From: JAJVID01 sp050247435
Lineage (GTDB): Bacteria > Acidobacteriota > Blastocatellia > RBC074
NCBI GenBank assembly: GCA_050247435.1
Contig: JBFWUF010000017.1
Span: 62,001-126,000 of the forward strand
Direction: 5' to 3'
Length of the DNA: 64,000 bases
The notes below the pieces were generated by a model, which made no database searches, was not told the origin of the DNA, and saw nothing but the letters and a program-made list of their open reading frames with translations. Shown in pieces: positions 36,043-45,612 of the stretch (its first letter is position 1; each line of letters opens with the position of its first letter). Made by a program: the position numbers and the translations under genes.

Positions 36043-39000
36043 TCAATTGCCGCCCGATAAGCGATCTGTCAAAGCAGCGATAACTATCGTCAGTTCTTCT
36101 TCGTCAACCGGCTTGGGGACGTGCATTTGAAAGCCCGCCTGCAAGGCCCGCAGCCGGTCTTCAGTACGCGCGTACGCCGTGAGCGCGACGGCCCGGATAC
36201 GGCTCACACGCTCGTCCGCGTGCGCTCTCACGCGGCGAACCAATTCGTAGCCGTCAGCGCCTGGCATCCCAATGTCACTGATGAGCACGTCGAACGGCGC
36301 GGCCACTTCGTCTTCGAGCCGTGATTCAATCTCGGCGAGCGCGGCGTCGGCTGAATCCACACCAGTGACCAACGCGCCATGCTGTTCGAGCGTGGCGGCG
36401 AGCAGTTCGCGCGCGCCAGCCTCATCGTCCACCACCAGCGCGCGCACGCCACTGAGCGAAGCGGGTCGCCTGCCGCGAAAGGCCCGATGATCGAACACCT
36501 TCTCCATATCCATGCGGCTCGCGGCCTCGCCGCCAGCCCTGACCGCGCGCACCGGCAAGCTGACGGTAAAAATCGCTCCCCCGCCTTCGCCCAAACTCTC
36601 GGCCATCACACTGCCGCCGTGAAGTTCAACCAGATATTTAACGAGCGCAAGCCCCAGGCCCAGCCCGCCGAAACGCCTCGAGGTCGAAGAGTCTCCCTGC
36701 TTGAACCGGTCGAAGATGTAAGGCAACAGATCGGGATTGATGCCCTGCCCGGTGTCCCGCACGACTATCTGCACACCAGGGCCGCCGCGACGGAGTTCAA
36801 TCCACACTCTTCCGTCTTTGGGCGTGAATTTGATGGCGTTCGACATCAGGTTCCAAACGATCTGTTGCAGGCGGTGCGGATCGCCAGTGATCTGCCCTGC
36901 TTCGGAATCGAGAATAGGGACGATGGCCACGCCCTTGCTGTTAGCCGCCGGGCGCACGGTGTCGAGGGCCGATGCAATCACCTCCACAAGCTCGACCGGA
37001 TGGGCCTCCAATTTCATCTTGCCGCTGATGATGCGGGCAGTGTCCAGCAGATCCTCGATCAGTTGCAGTTGCGCTTTCCCGCTGCGCTCCACGGTCTCGA
37101 CTATCTTCGCGATTTCCGGGTCGTCGCCCCGCTGCGTGCGCAGCAAACGATTCCAACCGAGGATCGCGTTGAGCGGCGAGCGCAGTTCGTGCGAGACGAC
37201 GGCCAGGAATTCATCTTTCGCGCGTGTGGCCTGCTCGGCCATCTGGCGCGCCTCCTGCTCCTGCTCGAAAAGCTGCTGGTTTTCGAGCGCGACCGCGCCT
37301 ACCTGCGCCAACTGCACCAACAGGGCTTCGTCGGCTTCGGTGAACTCGCTCGCCTTGCCGTCAGCCCACTTATCTGAAAGATGCACGACGCCTATGCACT
37401 CGTTTCTGTCATCCAGGAGCGGCGCTGCCAGCCATCCGCGCAGCGGCGGATGTTTGCTCGCTTCGCTCCCGTGACCGCGCCACGCCGGGTGCGAGACCAA
37501 TTCTGCCTGCGTCATTCGCATTGTTCGTTTGTCGCGGGCGACCAGGTGATAGATGCCCTCGCCGGTCACCTGCGTGTCGTAATCACGCCACGCCGCGTAT
37601 TCGTCGGAGAGCGAAGCGGCAGTCCGCGCCCGCGACCAGTCGCCATCAGGAATTAGGTTGATGACTGCCATCCGCGCGCCGGTCAACTCCCGCGCTTTAT
37701 CAATAGTCAGGCGAGAAATTTCATCCACCGACGTGGCCGCGTTGATGGCGACCGAGGCGGCGTTGAGTTCCTGCAACGTCCGCGAGTGCCGCCGCGATTC
37801 TTCCAGCAATCGTTCGCGCTCGGCGACGACGCGCCGCTCCTCGGTGATGTCAACCACCGCCCCAGCCGCGTACAGCGGCTGGCCCGCCGCATCACGGAAC
37901 ACGCGTCCGTGATCGCGCACCCAGCGGACCTCTCCGTTCGAGCGCACGATGCGCGGCTCGGTGTCGTAAACGTCTGTCCCGCCGAGCGCCGCCCGCCACG
38001 CTTCGTCCGTGCGCGCCGCGTCGTCGGGATGGATATAGGAAAAGAAATCTTCGACAGGCTGCGTGGAAGTCACGGCCTCCAAGCCGAGCATGCGGTTGAG
38101 TTCCGCGTTGCGCGTGTCCAGCCCCGTGTGCAAATCCACGCGCCACGCCCCTACCTCACCAGCTTCGGTCGCCAGCCGCAACCGTTCCTCGCGCTCCTTC
38201 AGTTCGGCGTCCAGCCGCAGTTTCTCCAACACCAGCCACGTCCGTTCGGCTACGGTTTCGAGCAGCGTCACTTCGCGCGGCGTCCAGTCGCGCGGTTGCT
38301 CCGCGCCGACCCACAATGTCGCCGCCCAGCGCCCGGCGCGGCTCAGCGGAACGGCGACATAAGCGCGCTCGCCCATTTTCCGGTAGATCGTTTCGTAAAA
38401 CGCCGCCGTGCGCGGGTCGGCTTGCGCGTCGCGGTTGACGACGATGCGCCCGGCTTTCATCTCGCCTATGGTTTCCGGGCTAAAGTCCGAAATCCGAGAC
38501 TCGCTGACGGTCGGCGCTCCGTCTCGGTGGTAACCGCGGCGCGCCACACCCCGGTCGCCAGTCACATCAATTTCGACGAAGAAACAGCGCGCGACTTGTA
38601 GATGGACGCCAATCAACCGCGACACGTCGCGCAACAGTTCGTCCTCATCATCGGCCAGCCGGATGCGCTCGGCCAGATCAGACAGGAAGATCGCATCCTG
38701 CTCGGCCTGCCGCTGCTCGGTGATGTCGGTGTTGGTGCCGAACCAGCGGACGATCCGCCCTTCGGCGCCGCGGATGGGCACGGCGCGAGAGAGGAACCAA
38801 CGATAGTTCCCGTCCTTGCCACGCAGCGGGAAAGTGTCTTCCCACAACTCGCCCGTGTCCCACGAATGCTGGATGCGTTTGACCACGCGATCAACGTGGT
38901 CGGGGTGATGAACCTTCGTCCAGCCCCAGCCCTCCACCTCTTCGAGCGCCGTCCCCGTGTAATCGAACCAGCGCCGGTTGTACCAGAAAATCCATCCTTT

Positions 39001-40887
39001 CGAGTCGGCCATCCAGGCGAACTGCGACATGTTGTCGGCCAGCGCGCGGAAGCGCTCTTCAGATTCGCGCAGGGCGTCTTCGGCGCGGTTGCGATCAATG
39101 CCGAAGGCAAGCTGGCGGGCGATAGTCAGACAGAGATCGAATTCGCCGCTGCTGAAAGCGTGAGGCGCGTCGAAATAGATCATGAACTTGCCAATGAGCT
39201 TCCCATCGGAGACGAGCGGAATGAACGCCAGAGAGCCGATGCCTTCACCTTTGATGACGGCTTTAAGCGAGTCGCTTATTTCAGCGGCGTCAATATCGTT
39301 GATGCTGATCGGCTGCGGATTTTTTTCGTCAGGCTCCCACGGCGAATGACCTTCAACGGCTTTGCGATAACCTTCGGACAGTCCACGCCAACCGACAAAT
39401 CGCATCACGCCGGCGTTGTCGAGGGGCAGGATCGAAGCGCGGTCGCAGTGCAACGCATCGAGAATCGCATCCAACGCCGCGCCGCATACGGCGTCAAGCG
39501 ATTGGGCGCAGTGTAATTGATCCGCCAATTGATACAGCGCCCGTTGCCGCCGCGCGCCCTCGGTTAACGCCTGCTCGGCGCGTTTGCGCTCGGTGATGTC
39601 GAGCGTGACGCAGACGACGGATTCAGTTTTGCCGTTCGCGCCGATGACCGGAGCGACGCTGTTGTTGACCCACACCCGCGAACCGTCTTTGCGAATGTAT
39701 TGCTTTTCGATGATAAACGGCGTTCCCTCTTGCCAGACGCGATTGTAAAGCTCGACGTTGGCGGCGACGATTTTCGGGTCGGTGATGTCCTGCATTCGCA
39801 ATTCGAGCAATTCTTCGCGGGAATAACCCACGATTTCGCAGTAACGGTCGTTGACAAACATGAACTTTCCCGTCGGATCGTTTTGCGTAATGCCAGCCGT
39901 CGCTTGATTGACAATCGCGCGAAAGCGTCCTTCGGATCGGCGAAGGTTCTCTTCAGTGCGGGCGCGTTCCAATCGCGTCCAGATGCGCGTGGCCAATTCA
40001 CGTATCAACTCAACCTCGTCGTCGCGCCAATCGTAAGCGGTCGAATGAAAAGCGCAGAGGAGAAACCGCCATTGTCCGTCCCTGATAAGAGGCACGCTGA
40101 CAAACGAACCGACATTGAGCGTCGCGAATCTTTCCGCGTCGGCGCGCGGATCGGCGACTGTGTCGCGGACGACGAAAGTTTCTCCGGCGCGAGACGCCCG
40201 CTGAAATTCGCCCGCGACAAAGTCCGCAATGCGATAAACGCCGGCTATGCCAGGCGCGTCTTCCCGATGCCACTCGTGGGTGATCACCGCTTCGTCCGCC
40301 GCCTCGTTGATTTCAACAAAGGCGCAGAGCGAGAGGTTTAGATGCGCGCCGATCTTCGCGCCGACCGTTCGCATCATTTCGTCAATGTTAGTCAAACGCA
40401 CGAGGTCCTGGCTGATGTCGGCGAGAATCGCGAGGTTCATTTCCGCCCGCTTGCGTTCGGTAATGTCGGCGATTGAGTTGAGCACGTGCGGGCGCGAGTT
40501 GATTTCAATGAGCGCCGATCCGATCACGCAGGTTCGCTCTTCGCCGCTCTTCACTCGATAGCGGGTTTCGATATTAGGCACACGCTCGCCCGCCAGAAGC
40601 CGCGCGAACCGCTCGCGGCGCTGTTCCGGCTCGATCCATATCCCCAGTTCTTCGATCGTGCGCCCCACCGCCTCTTCGCGTGTGTAACCCGACAATCGCA
40701 CAAAACTTTCGTTGACCTCCACCAACCGCCTGTCATCGAGCGATGCGATGATCAGCGCCAGCGGGCTTTGCTCGAAGGCGGCGGAAAACTTCCGTTCCAA
40801 CGCGCTCAAGGCCGCCTGCGGTTCGAGCCGCGCGCATTGAAGCTGGGTTGGGGATGCCGCCGCCGCTTTGTCACGCTTTCCGCCCAT
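36043..40887 (-). CDS. Hybrid sensor histidine kinase with four PAS-GAF pairs and a receiver
   Basis: A 1614-residue cytoplasmic-type kinase with no transmembrane segment. By motif the order is PAS (30-148), GAF (150-320), PAS (325-445), GAF (450-605), PAS (610-735), GAF (740-915), PAS (920-1045), GAF (1050-1215), HisKA (about 1220-1290), HATPase (about 1335-1450) and receiver (about 1480-1605). PAS linkers end in DITERKRAE-like sequences three times. The phospho-acceptor is the His of 'FLAVVSHELRSPLNAILGWN' near 1232. The N box is 'NLMSNAIKFTPKDG', and the receiver aspartate is in 'VLISDIGMPGADGYE'. It would sense soluble or intracellular signals through several ligand pockets. No partner regulator lies next to it. 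Confidence 0.92.
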   Translation of the reverse strand: MGGKRDKAAAASPTQLQCARLEPQAALSALERKFSAAFEQSPLALIIASLDDRRLVEVNESFVRLSGYTREEAVGRTIEELGIWIEPEQRRERFARLLAGERVPNIETRYRVKSGEERTCVIGSALIEINSRPHVLNSIADITERKRAEMNLAILADISQDLVRLTNIDEMMRTVGAKIGAHLNLSLCAFVEINEAADEAVITHEWHREDAPGIAGVYRIADFVAGEFQRASRAGETFVVRDTVADPRADAERFATLNVGSFVSVPLIRDGQWRFLLCAFHSTAYDWRDDEVELIRELATRIWTRLERARTEENLRRSEGRFRAIVNQATAGITQNDPTGKFMFVNDRYCEIVGYSREELLELRMQDITDPKIVAANVELYNRVWQEGTPFIIEKQYIRKDGSRVWVNNSVAPVIGANGKTESVVCVTLDITERKRAEQALTEGARRQRALYQLADQLHCAQSLDAVCGAALDAILDALHCDRASILPLDNAGVMRFVGWRGLSEGYRKAVEGHSPWEPDEKNPQPISINDIDAAEISDSLKAVIKGEGIGSLAFIPLVSDGKLIGKFMIYFDAPHAFSSGEFDLCLTIARQLAFGIDRNRAEDALRESEERFRALADNMSQFAWMADSKGWIFWYNRRWFDYTGTALEEVEGWGWTKVHHPDHVDRVVKRIQHSWDTGELWEDTFPLRGKDGNYRWFLSRAVPIRGAEGRIVRWFGTNTDITEQRQAEQDAIFLSDLAERIRLADDEDELLRDVSRLIGVHLQVARCFFVEIDVTGDRGVARRGYHRDGAPTVSESRISDFSPETIGEMKAGRIVVNRDAQADPRTAAFYETIYRKMGERAYVAVPLSRAGRWAATLWVGAEQPRDWTPREVTLLETVAERTWLVLEKLRLDAELKEREERLRLATEAGEVGAWRVDLHTGLDTRNAELNRMLGLEAVTSTQPVEDFFSYIHPDDAARTDEAWRAALGGTDVYDTEPRIVRSNGEVRWVRDHGRVFRDAAGQPLYAAGAVVDITEERRVVAERERLLEESRRHSRTLQELNAASVAINAATSVDEISRLTIDKARELTGARMAVINLIPDGDWSRARTAASLSDEYAAWRDYDTQVTGEGIYHLVARDKRTMRMTQAELVSHPAWRGHGSEASKHPPLRGWLAAPLLDDRNECIGVVHLSDKWADGKASEFTEADEALLVQLAQVGAVALENQQLFEQEQEARQMAEQATRAKDEFLAVVSHELRSPLNAILGWNRLLRTQRGDDPEIAKIVETVERSGKAQLQLIEDLLDTARIISGKMKLEAHPVELVEVIASALDTVRPAANSKGVAIVPILDSEAGQITGDPHRLQQIVWNLMSNAIKFTPKDGRVWIELRRGGPGVQIVVRDTGQGINPDLLPYIFDRFKQGDSSTSRRFGGLGLGLALVKYLVELHGGSVMAESLGEGGGAIFTVSLPVRAVRAGGEAASRMDMEKVFDHRAFRGRRPASLSGVRALVVDDEAGARELLAATLEQHGALVTGVDSADAALAEIESRLEDEVAAPFDVLISDIGMPGADGYELVRRVRAHADERVSRIRAVALTAYARTEDRLRALQAGFQMHVPKPVDEEELTIVIAALTDRLSGGN

Positions 40888-41351
40888 GGCAAATTCTCCA
40901 TCACTTCTGATCCGCCGGTAACGCTACACCGATGTTTGCACGTCTCCCGCCATCCGTCTACGTCTCACAACCTTGCAGCCGGGTGATGATTCTTCAGCTC
41001 AATAATTCGTTTTTAGACTGCTTGGAATTTCAGCGGGCATGGGTTCGTCGCTTCCTGGTGAAGCGCCATTCCAGCGCCGCATTTTTGAATATGAGGGCAA
41101 CCGAACCGAGAGACGTTTGGTTCCTGTACACATTGCACGCCAGCCATACGCGCGCCACGTCGCACGTTCATACAATGCGCCAGTATCCAAGCCCCTCAAT
41201 TTAAAATCCTAGCTGTTTGGGCAATTAAGGCGCCCTGGGTACGCATCGCTTCCAGCGTGCTTCGGCTAAAGACCAATTTCATTTCGATGGGTCTTTAGCC
41301 GAAAGCACGCTGGAAGCGATGCGTACCCAGGACACACTCCTGGTTTATTTC
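40888..41351. other. 464-base intergenic region between the kinase and dehydrogenase genes
   Basis: I find no convincing gene here. A short plus-strand frame at 40932-41204 has no ribosome site or recognisable family. The right-hand part holds the palindromic element at 41233-41331, placed after the dehydrogenase stop codon on the plus-strand map. The left part presumably holds the kinase promoter on the minus strand, which I could not locate. Confidence 0.6.
41233..41331. repeat. Intergenic copy of the folC palindromic element
   Basis: The left arm 41233-41260 is identical to the 28-base arm in folC. It pairs with 41305-41331, and pairing continues inward over 14 more bases (TTCGGCTAAAGACC at 41261-41274 with 41290-41303) after a one-base bulge. 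The total stem is about 41 bp. The arms are shared with folC but the centre is not. Confidence 0.95.
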
Positions 41352-43244
41352 TTATTTAACGCTGACGCGAACCGTATTCGCCATTTGCCCGTCCACCGTC
41401 AACACGACATCAACCTCGCCGCGCCCGATGAGGCTGCGCGGCAGCAGGATGTTCGCCTGGTCGAGTCCGGCGAAGTTTGTCTGCGCCCCGGCGAAAGTCA
41501 CTTGCGCCGCCGTCCCGCCGAAGGTCGCGGTCACGGCGCTGAGCGCGCCGCGGAACCGAAACCCCGTGCCGAAAGCCACCAGGAAAACCTGATCGGTCGC
41601 TAGGCCAAGATCAATCGGGATCGGAACAATCTGGTTTTGCGCATCGAGCCGTGAGATGGGTTCAAACACCTGCGCGCCGCTGGCTCTGATTCTCAACACG
41701 ACGGCGGCTGCCAACCCGCGCCCGCTGGAGTTCGCGGTGAAGAGTCCGGGCGCGACGTTTGCGATATTGACGTTTCCGCCTGAGACCGCCCCATTCGTGT
41801 TCGTGAACGTTATCGCCCCCACGCCCGGCGCGGTACCTGGAGGTAGTTGAAAGTTGATCTGGTTGGGGGAGACGAAAAAGAGCGGCGCCATGCGCGACGC
41901 TCCCACCGCGTCAATTACTCTGACCGAAGCTCCGGCCAGCGTTGTTGGCAACGACTGATTTTCAGGAGCGGTCTGCGTTGACGCCGCGAAGTTCTGTCCG
42001 AACGCCGCCACGATTGATTCCGAAGCGAGTTGGGGGCCGCGATAGTTCGCCGCCGAAACCGGCGTCGCAACCGGCGCCGCCGCGATGCGATGAACCGTGC
42101 CGCCAAGACCGACGACGTAAATCTCTCCGGCTTCGTCTTCGCCGAACGACGAGATCGCAATGTCGGTGTCGAGCAACAGGCTCGTCACGCCGCCGTTCCA
42201 CAAAAATATCTCGCCGCTGCAAAAATCGCCGAAGACATAGCTGCCCGTGGGAAGCGAATTCCGCGGCCCGCGATAAACGTAACCGCCTGTCACCGAACAA
42301 CGCCTGTTCACGGAGTGATCGTATTCGACCAGCGGCGCGGAGTAATTGCCGGGCACGCACGGATCGGGGCCGAGGTTAGTGCATCGCGTGCCTTCAAAAA
42401 TCCTCCACCCGTAATTGCCGCCGAGCGTGATGACTGAAACTTCTTCGATAATTCCCTGCCCCACATCTCCCGCATAAAGCTGCCCGTTGGCGCGGTCGAA
42501 CGCGCAGCGCCACGGATTGCGAAGCCCCGTGGCGTAAATTTCATCGCGCCCCGGCTTCGAGCCTGAAAATGGATTAGTCGCGGGCGAAGTGTACGGCGCA
42601 GTCCCGTTCGTGTTCACGTCAATGCGCAACATCTTGCCCAGCAGGTCATCTTTGTTTTGCGCGCGGTTGCCGGGATCATTCCCGCTGCCGCCGTCGCCCA
42701 TCGCGATGTAGAGATAACCGTCGGGGCCGAAATCAATCCATCCGCCGTTGTGGTTGGCGAACGGCTGCGCGATGGTGATGATGGGCTTCTCGTTGGTTTC
42801 GGCTACGTTCGGATCGCTTGCTGAAACATTGAACTCCGACACGACCGTCGCGCCGTCGGATTGCCGCGTGTAGTTGACGAAGAAGCGGCGGTTGGTGGTG
42901 TACTGAGGATGGAACGCCAGGCCGAGCAACCCGCGTTCGCCGCCAGCGACGATTTTCGTTGCGATGTTCAAAAACGGCGCCGGCAACGGAGCGTTCGCTC
43001 CCGGAGGCAGAATTTTGATTCGCCCCGTCTGTTCGACGATGAAGAGCCGGTTGCTGCCGTCGCGGGCGCTGGTCACGTAAACAGGGCTTTCCAACCCGCT
43101 CAGCACCGGGATGAGCTGAATCACGGCTTGCGCTGAAGCCGTATTATTTAAGCCGCCGGGCAAACACGCGAGGCGGTCAGTCGAGAAGACGATGGCTATC
43201 GCAACCATCAAGGCATACAAAGACCTGAACCTGAATCTACTCAT
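41352..43244 (-). CDS. Exported PQQ-dependent sugar dehydrogenase-like protein with TIGR03437 C-terminal domain
   Basis: A 630-residue protein with a signal peptide ending near ASAQA (about 39). A six-bladed propeller of the soluble glucose/aldose dehydrogenase group covers about 45-375: 'LIPVLSGLESPVYVTSARDG', 'ERGLLGLAFHPQYTTN', 'GPDGYLYIAMGDGGSGNDPG', 'IYATGLRNPWRCAFDR', 'GQGIIEEVSVITLGGNYGWR'. The C-terminal 235 residues form a domain common in Solibacter-type acidobacteria (VSAANYRGPQLASESIVAAF, 'SPNQINFQLPPGT', 'GLFTANSSGRGLAAA'). It probably oxidises an extracellular sugar or binds glycans. Cysteines in the propeller suggest disulfides. The domain is the strongest lineage marker in the window. 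Confidence 0.88.
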   Translation of the reverse strand: MSRFRFRSLYALMVAIAIVFSTDRLACLPGGLNNTASAQAVIQLIPVLSGLESPVYVTSARDGSNRLFIVEQTGRIKILPPGANAPLPAPFLNIATKIVAGGERGLLGLAFHPQYTTNRRFFVNYTRQSDGATVVSEFNVSASDPNVAETNEKPIITIAQPFANHNGGWIDFGPDGYLYIAMGDGGSGNDPGNRAQNKDDLLGKMLRIDVNTNGTAPYTSPATNPFSGSKPGRDEIYATGLRNPWRCAFDRANGQLYAGDVGQGIIEEVSVITLGGNYGWRIFEGTRCTNLGPDPCVPGNYSAPLVEYDHSVNRRCSVTGGYVYRGPRNSLPTGSYVFGDFCSGEIFLWNGGVTSLLLDTDIAISSFGEDEAGEIYVVGLGGTVHRIAAAPVATPVSAANYRGPQLASESIVAAFGQNFAASTQTAPENQSLPTTLAGASVRVIDAVGASRMAPLFFVSPNQINFQLPPGTAPGVGAITFTNTNGAVSGGNVNIANVAPGLFTANSSGRGLAAAVVLRIRASGAQVFEPISRLDAQNQIVPIPIDLGLATDQVFLVAFGTGFRFRGALSAVTATFGGTAAQVTFAGAQTNFAGLDQANILLPRSLIGRGEVDVVLTVDGQMANTVRVSVK

Positions 43245-43348
43245 TATTTCTCCTTATTTCCCACATAACCCAACTTTGTAAATCTCAGGGGCGTTGCTTC
43301 GGCTGTGGAGAGCAAGGGGGAAGGAGGGATAAAACCGAGCGACGGCGA

Positions 43349-45268
43349 TTATAAAATCTCTCGCACGTCGCCCGCGCGGCGCGTCACGCGCTGGCGGTCG
43401 AGGTATTCGAGCAGCGGAATCGCGTACTTACGTGAAATACCTGTCAAATCCTTGAACGCGCCCACGTCTATTTTCGCGCCGCGTTCGGCTTTGAATTTTC
43501 GCAGCGTCTCGCGCAATCCGTCGAGCGCGCCGCGATGAAAAATCAGTTCGGCGACACGAACCAGTTCGCCGCTGTTGATCAGCATCTGCGCGAACCGTTG
43601 CGCGCGTCCGGCGTCAATGCCGAACTGCGGCCCGGCTTTGGCGATGGCCTCTTCCAGCGACATCGGCTGCAAACCGGCTGTGGCGAAGAGCGCCGCCAGG
43701 TGGTCTTTCGCGGCCTGCTCTTCAGCCGAGAGCGCGACGCGGTGCGACGAAAGGCGCAGCAAATCTTTTTCGGCTGCGACCTCGTTGCGTTCGACAAGGT
43801 TCGCGATCACGGCGCGGAAAATCTCCTGCGGCAGGCTCGCGAATATCTTTTCGCGTATCTCCTCACGCCCCATCCCGGATTCGAGCGGCGATTTTTGATG
43901 AAAATTTTTGAGCAGCGTTCGCACGCGTCTGGCCAGATCTTCAAACACCGGACGGTCAACAAGCAGTAGGGGATTGTGCGAAGCGGCGATGGCGCGCCGG
44001 GTTTTCGTCATCGCCTCAGCCGCTCGTTTGATCACATGATCCGGAGAGCCGCAGCGTGCGGCGATCTCGGCTTGGCTCATCCCGCGTTCGCCAGCCATCT
44101 CGACCAACAACGCGATGCGTTCAATCTCATCAGCCGCCGCGAGCTTTTCGAGTTGAGCGGCGGCCTGCGAGGCTTCGCGCAACCGGTGCTTTTGCGGCAA
44201 AGCGTCAACTACCGCTCCGCCGCCGATGGTGGCTATCGGCGAATAGCTGCGAATGATGAAATGATCTTCGGGAACAACCAGAGCCGGCGCCTCCAACCGC
44301 AACTGGGCGAAGCACGACGCGCCAGGAGCCAACTCGGACTCCCCCAACAAAATGACCCGCGCCAGAACTTCAGCCGTGCCGACGTGCAACCGCACGCGAG
44401 AACGCGTGCGCAAACTTCGCGGCGCCGATTTGAGCAGTTGTAACCGCACATCCAGCATCGAACTGACCCGCAAACGCCCAGCGGGCGCCAATACCTGCCC
44501 GCGTTCGACTTCATCCAGATCAATTCCCTGCAAGTTGATCGCGGTGCGTTCGCCGGCGAAGGCTTCCGTCGTTGATTTTCCGTGAACCTGCAATCCGCGC
44601 GCGCGTGAACGCCGATTTGCCGAAGGCAGAAGCTCAAGTTCATCGCCCGCGCGAATCTGACCCGCGATCAAAGTCCCGGTGATGACCGTCCCGAAGCCTT
44701 TGATCGTGAAGACGCGATCAATCGGCAACCGCGCCACGGCTGTGTTGTCGCGCTCTTGAACTTTGGCCGCGAGTTTCGCCAGCGTCTTTTTCAATTCATC
44801 AATGCCCGCGCCAGTGCGCGAACTGACGCGCAACACGGGCGCGCCTTCCAGAAACGATCCGGTGACGAAGTCGGCCACTTCGGCTTCGACCAACTGCAAA
44901 AGTTCCTCGTCAACCAGATCGGCCTTCGTAATCACGATCAGGCCCGATTTGACTTCGAGGAGGCGGCAGATGTCGAAATGCTCGCGCGTCTGCGGCATCA
45001 CGCTTTCATCAGCGGCCACAACCAGCATCACCAGATCAATGCCGTGCGCCCCGGCCAGCATGTTTTTGACGAACCGTTCGTGGCCCGGCACGTCAACGAA
45101 GCCGAAGTGAGTGTCGCCAACAGTCAGGTCGGCGAACCCGATGTCAATCGTGATTCCGCGCTCCTTCTCTTCTTTCAGACGGTCGGCGTCAACGCCCGTC
45201 AGCGCTTTGACGAGCGAGGTTTTGCCGTGATCAATGTGGCCGGCTGTGCCGACGATGATTCGTTTCAT
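43349..45268 (-). CDS. selB: Selenocysteine-specific elongation factor
   Basis: A 639-residue GTPase that carries selenocysteinyl-tRNA to UGA codons marked by a SECIS hairpin. G1 is 'GTAGHIDHGKTSLVKAL' (about 7-23), then 'EEKERGITIDIGFADL' and 'GFVDVPGHERFVKNMLAGAH', and 'VITKADLVDEE'. Domains 2 and 3 have the EF-Tu-like barrels ('VFTIKGFGTVITGTLIAGQI'). The C-terminal 250 residues hold the winged helices that bind the mRNA hairpin, ending 'KDLTGISRKYAIPLLEYLDR'. selA, selD and the tRNA-Sec gene are not in this window. Its presence predicts selenoproteins in this organism. Confidence 0.95.
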   Translation of the reverse strand: MKRIIVGTAGHIDHGKTSLVKALTGVDADRLKEEKERGITIDIGFADLTVGDTHFGFVDVPGHERFVKNMLAGAHGIDLVMLVVAADESVMPQTREHFDICRLLEVKSGLIVITKADLVDEELLQLVEAEVADFVTGSFLEGAPVLRVSSRTGAGIDELKKTLAKLAAKVQERDNTAVARLPIDRVFTIKGFGTVITGTLIAGQIRAGDELELLPSANRRSRARGLQVHGKSTTEAFAGERTAINLQGIDLDEVERGQVLAPAGRLRVSSMLDVRLQLLKSAPRSLRTRSRVRLHVGTAEVLARVILLGESELAPGASCFAQLRLEAPALVVPEDHFIIRSYSPIATIGGGAVVDALPQKHRLREASQAAAQLEKLAAADEIERIALLVEMAGERGMSQAEIAARCGSPDHVIKRAAEAMTKTRRAIAASHNPLLLVDRPVFEDLARRVRTLLKNFHQKSPLESGMGREEIREKIFASLPQEIFRAVIANLVERNEVAAEKDLLRLSSHRVALSAEEQAAKDHLAALFATAGLQPMSLEEAIAKAGPQFGIDAGRAQRFAQMLINSGELVRVAELIFHRGALDGLRETLRKFKAERGAKIDVGAFKDLTGISRKYAIPLLEYLDRQRVTRRAGDVREIL

Positions 45269-45612
45269 GAAAATTTCAGGATAAGGAGGCAGGAGGAGAG
45301 ATTACGGAAAAGACGGAAATAACGGAACAGACGGAAATTCTGGAGGGTCTTTCGGGTCTTTTTTCTGTCTGTTCCGTTATTTCCGTCTTTTCCGTAATCT
45401 CTCTTCGCATCCTCAATTCACCTGACCCAAATGCTATTGCGTCGCTGTGCTGTCGGGGAACGCCGCCGCGACACTCTAAACTCGCGGCTCGAAAGTTTTC
45501 AAGTCTTTTAACCAGTCCGCGCCGCCGGACGGCTTGAACATCGCTCCCGCTTTGTAAACAATAAGGCGCACCCCAAGATCGCATTCATAATTTTTCCCGA
45601 TTAGCCCTGATC
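45269..45612. other. 344-base intergenic region between selB and the TamB-BamA gene
   Basis: The divergent genes are separated by a region whose left third is the long inverted repeat at 45297-45402. The remainder presumably holds the promoter for the large plus-strand gene; no clear gene, tRNA or hairpin with a T-run is visible. The repeat begins only 29 bases upstream of the selB start codon, so it may lie in the selB leader. Confidence 0.6.
45297..45402. repeat. Inverted repeat of the ACGGAA family, 40-base arms (39/40)
   Basis: Arms 45297-45336 and 45363-45402 differ from perfect complementarity at one position; the loop is 26 bases. Arms are built from short units (ACGGAAAAG, ACGGAAAT, ACGGAACAG). 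It is shared with the elements at 26364 and 56035. Confidence 0.95.

Noticed and set aside
40932..41204. Open frame of 90 residues between the kinase and dehydrogenase genes
   Set aside because: No ribosome site, no family and low-complexity composition; it looks like chance.
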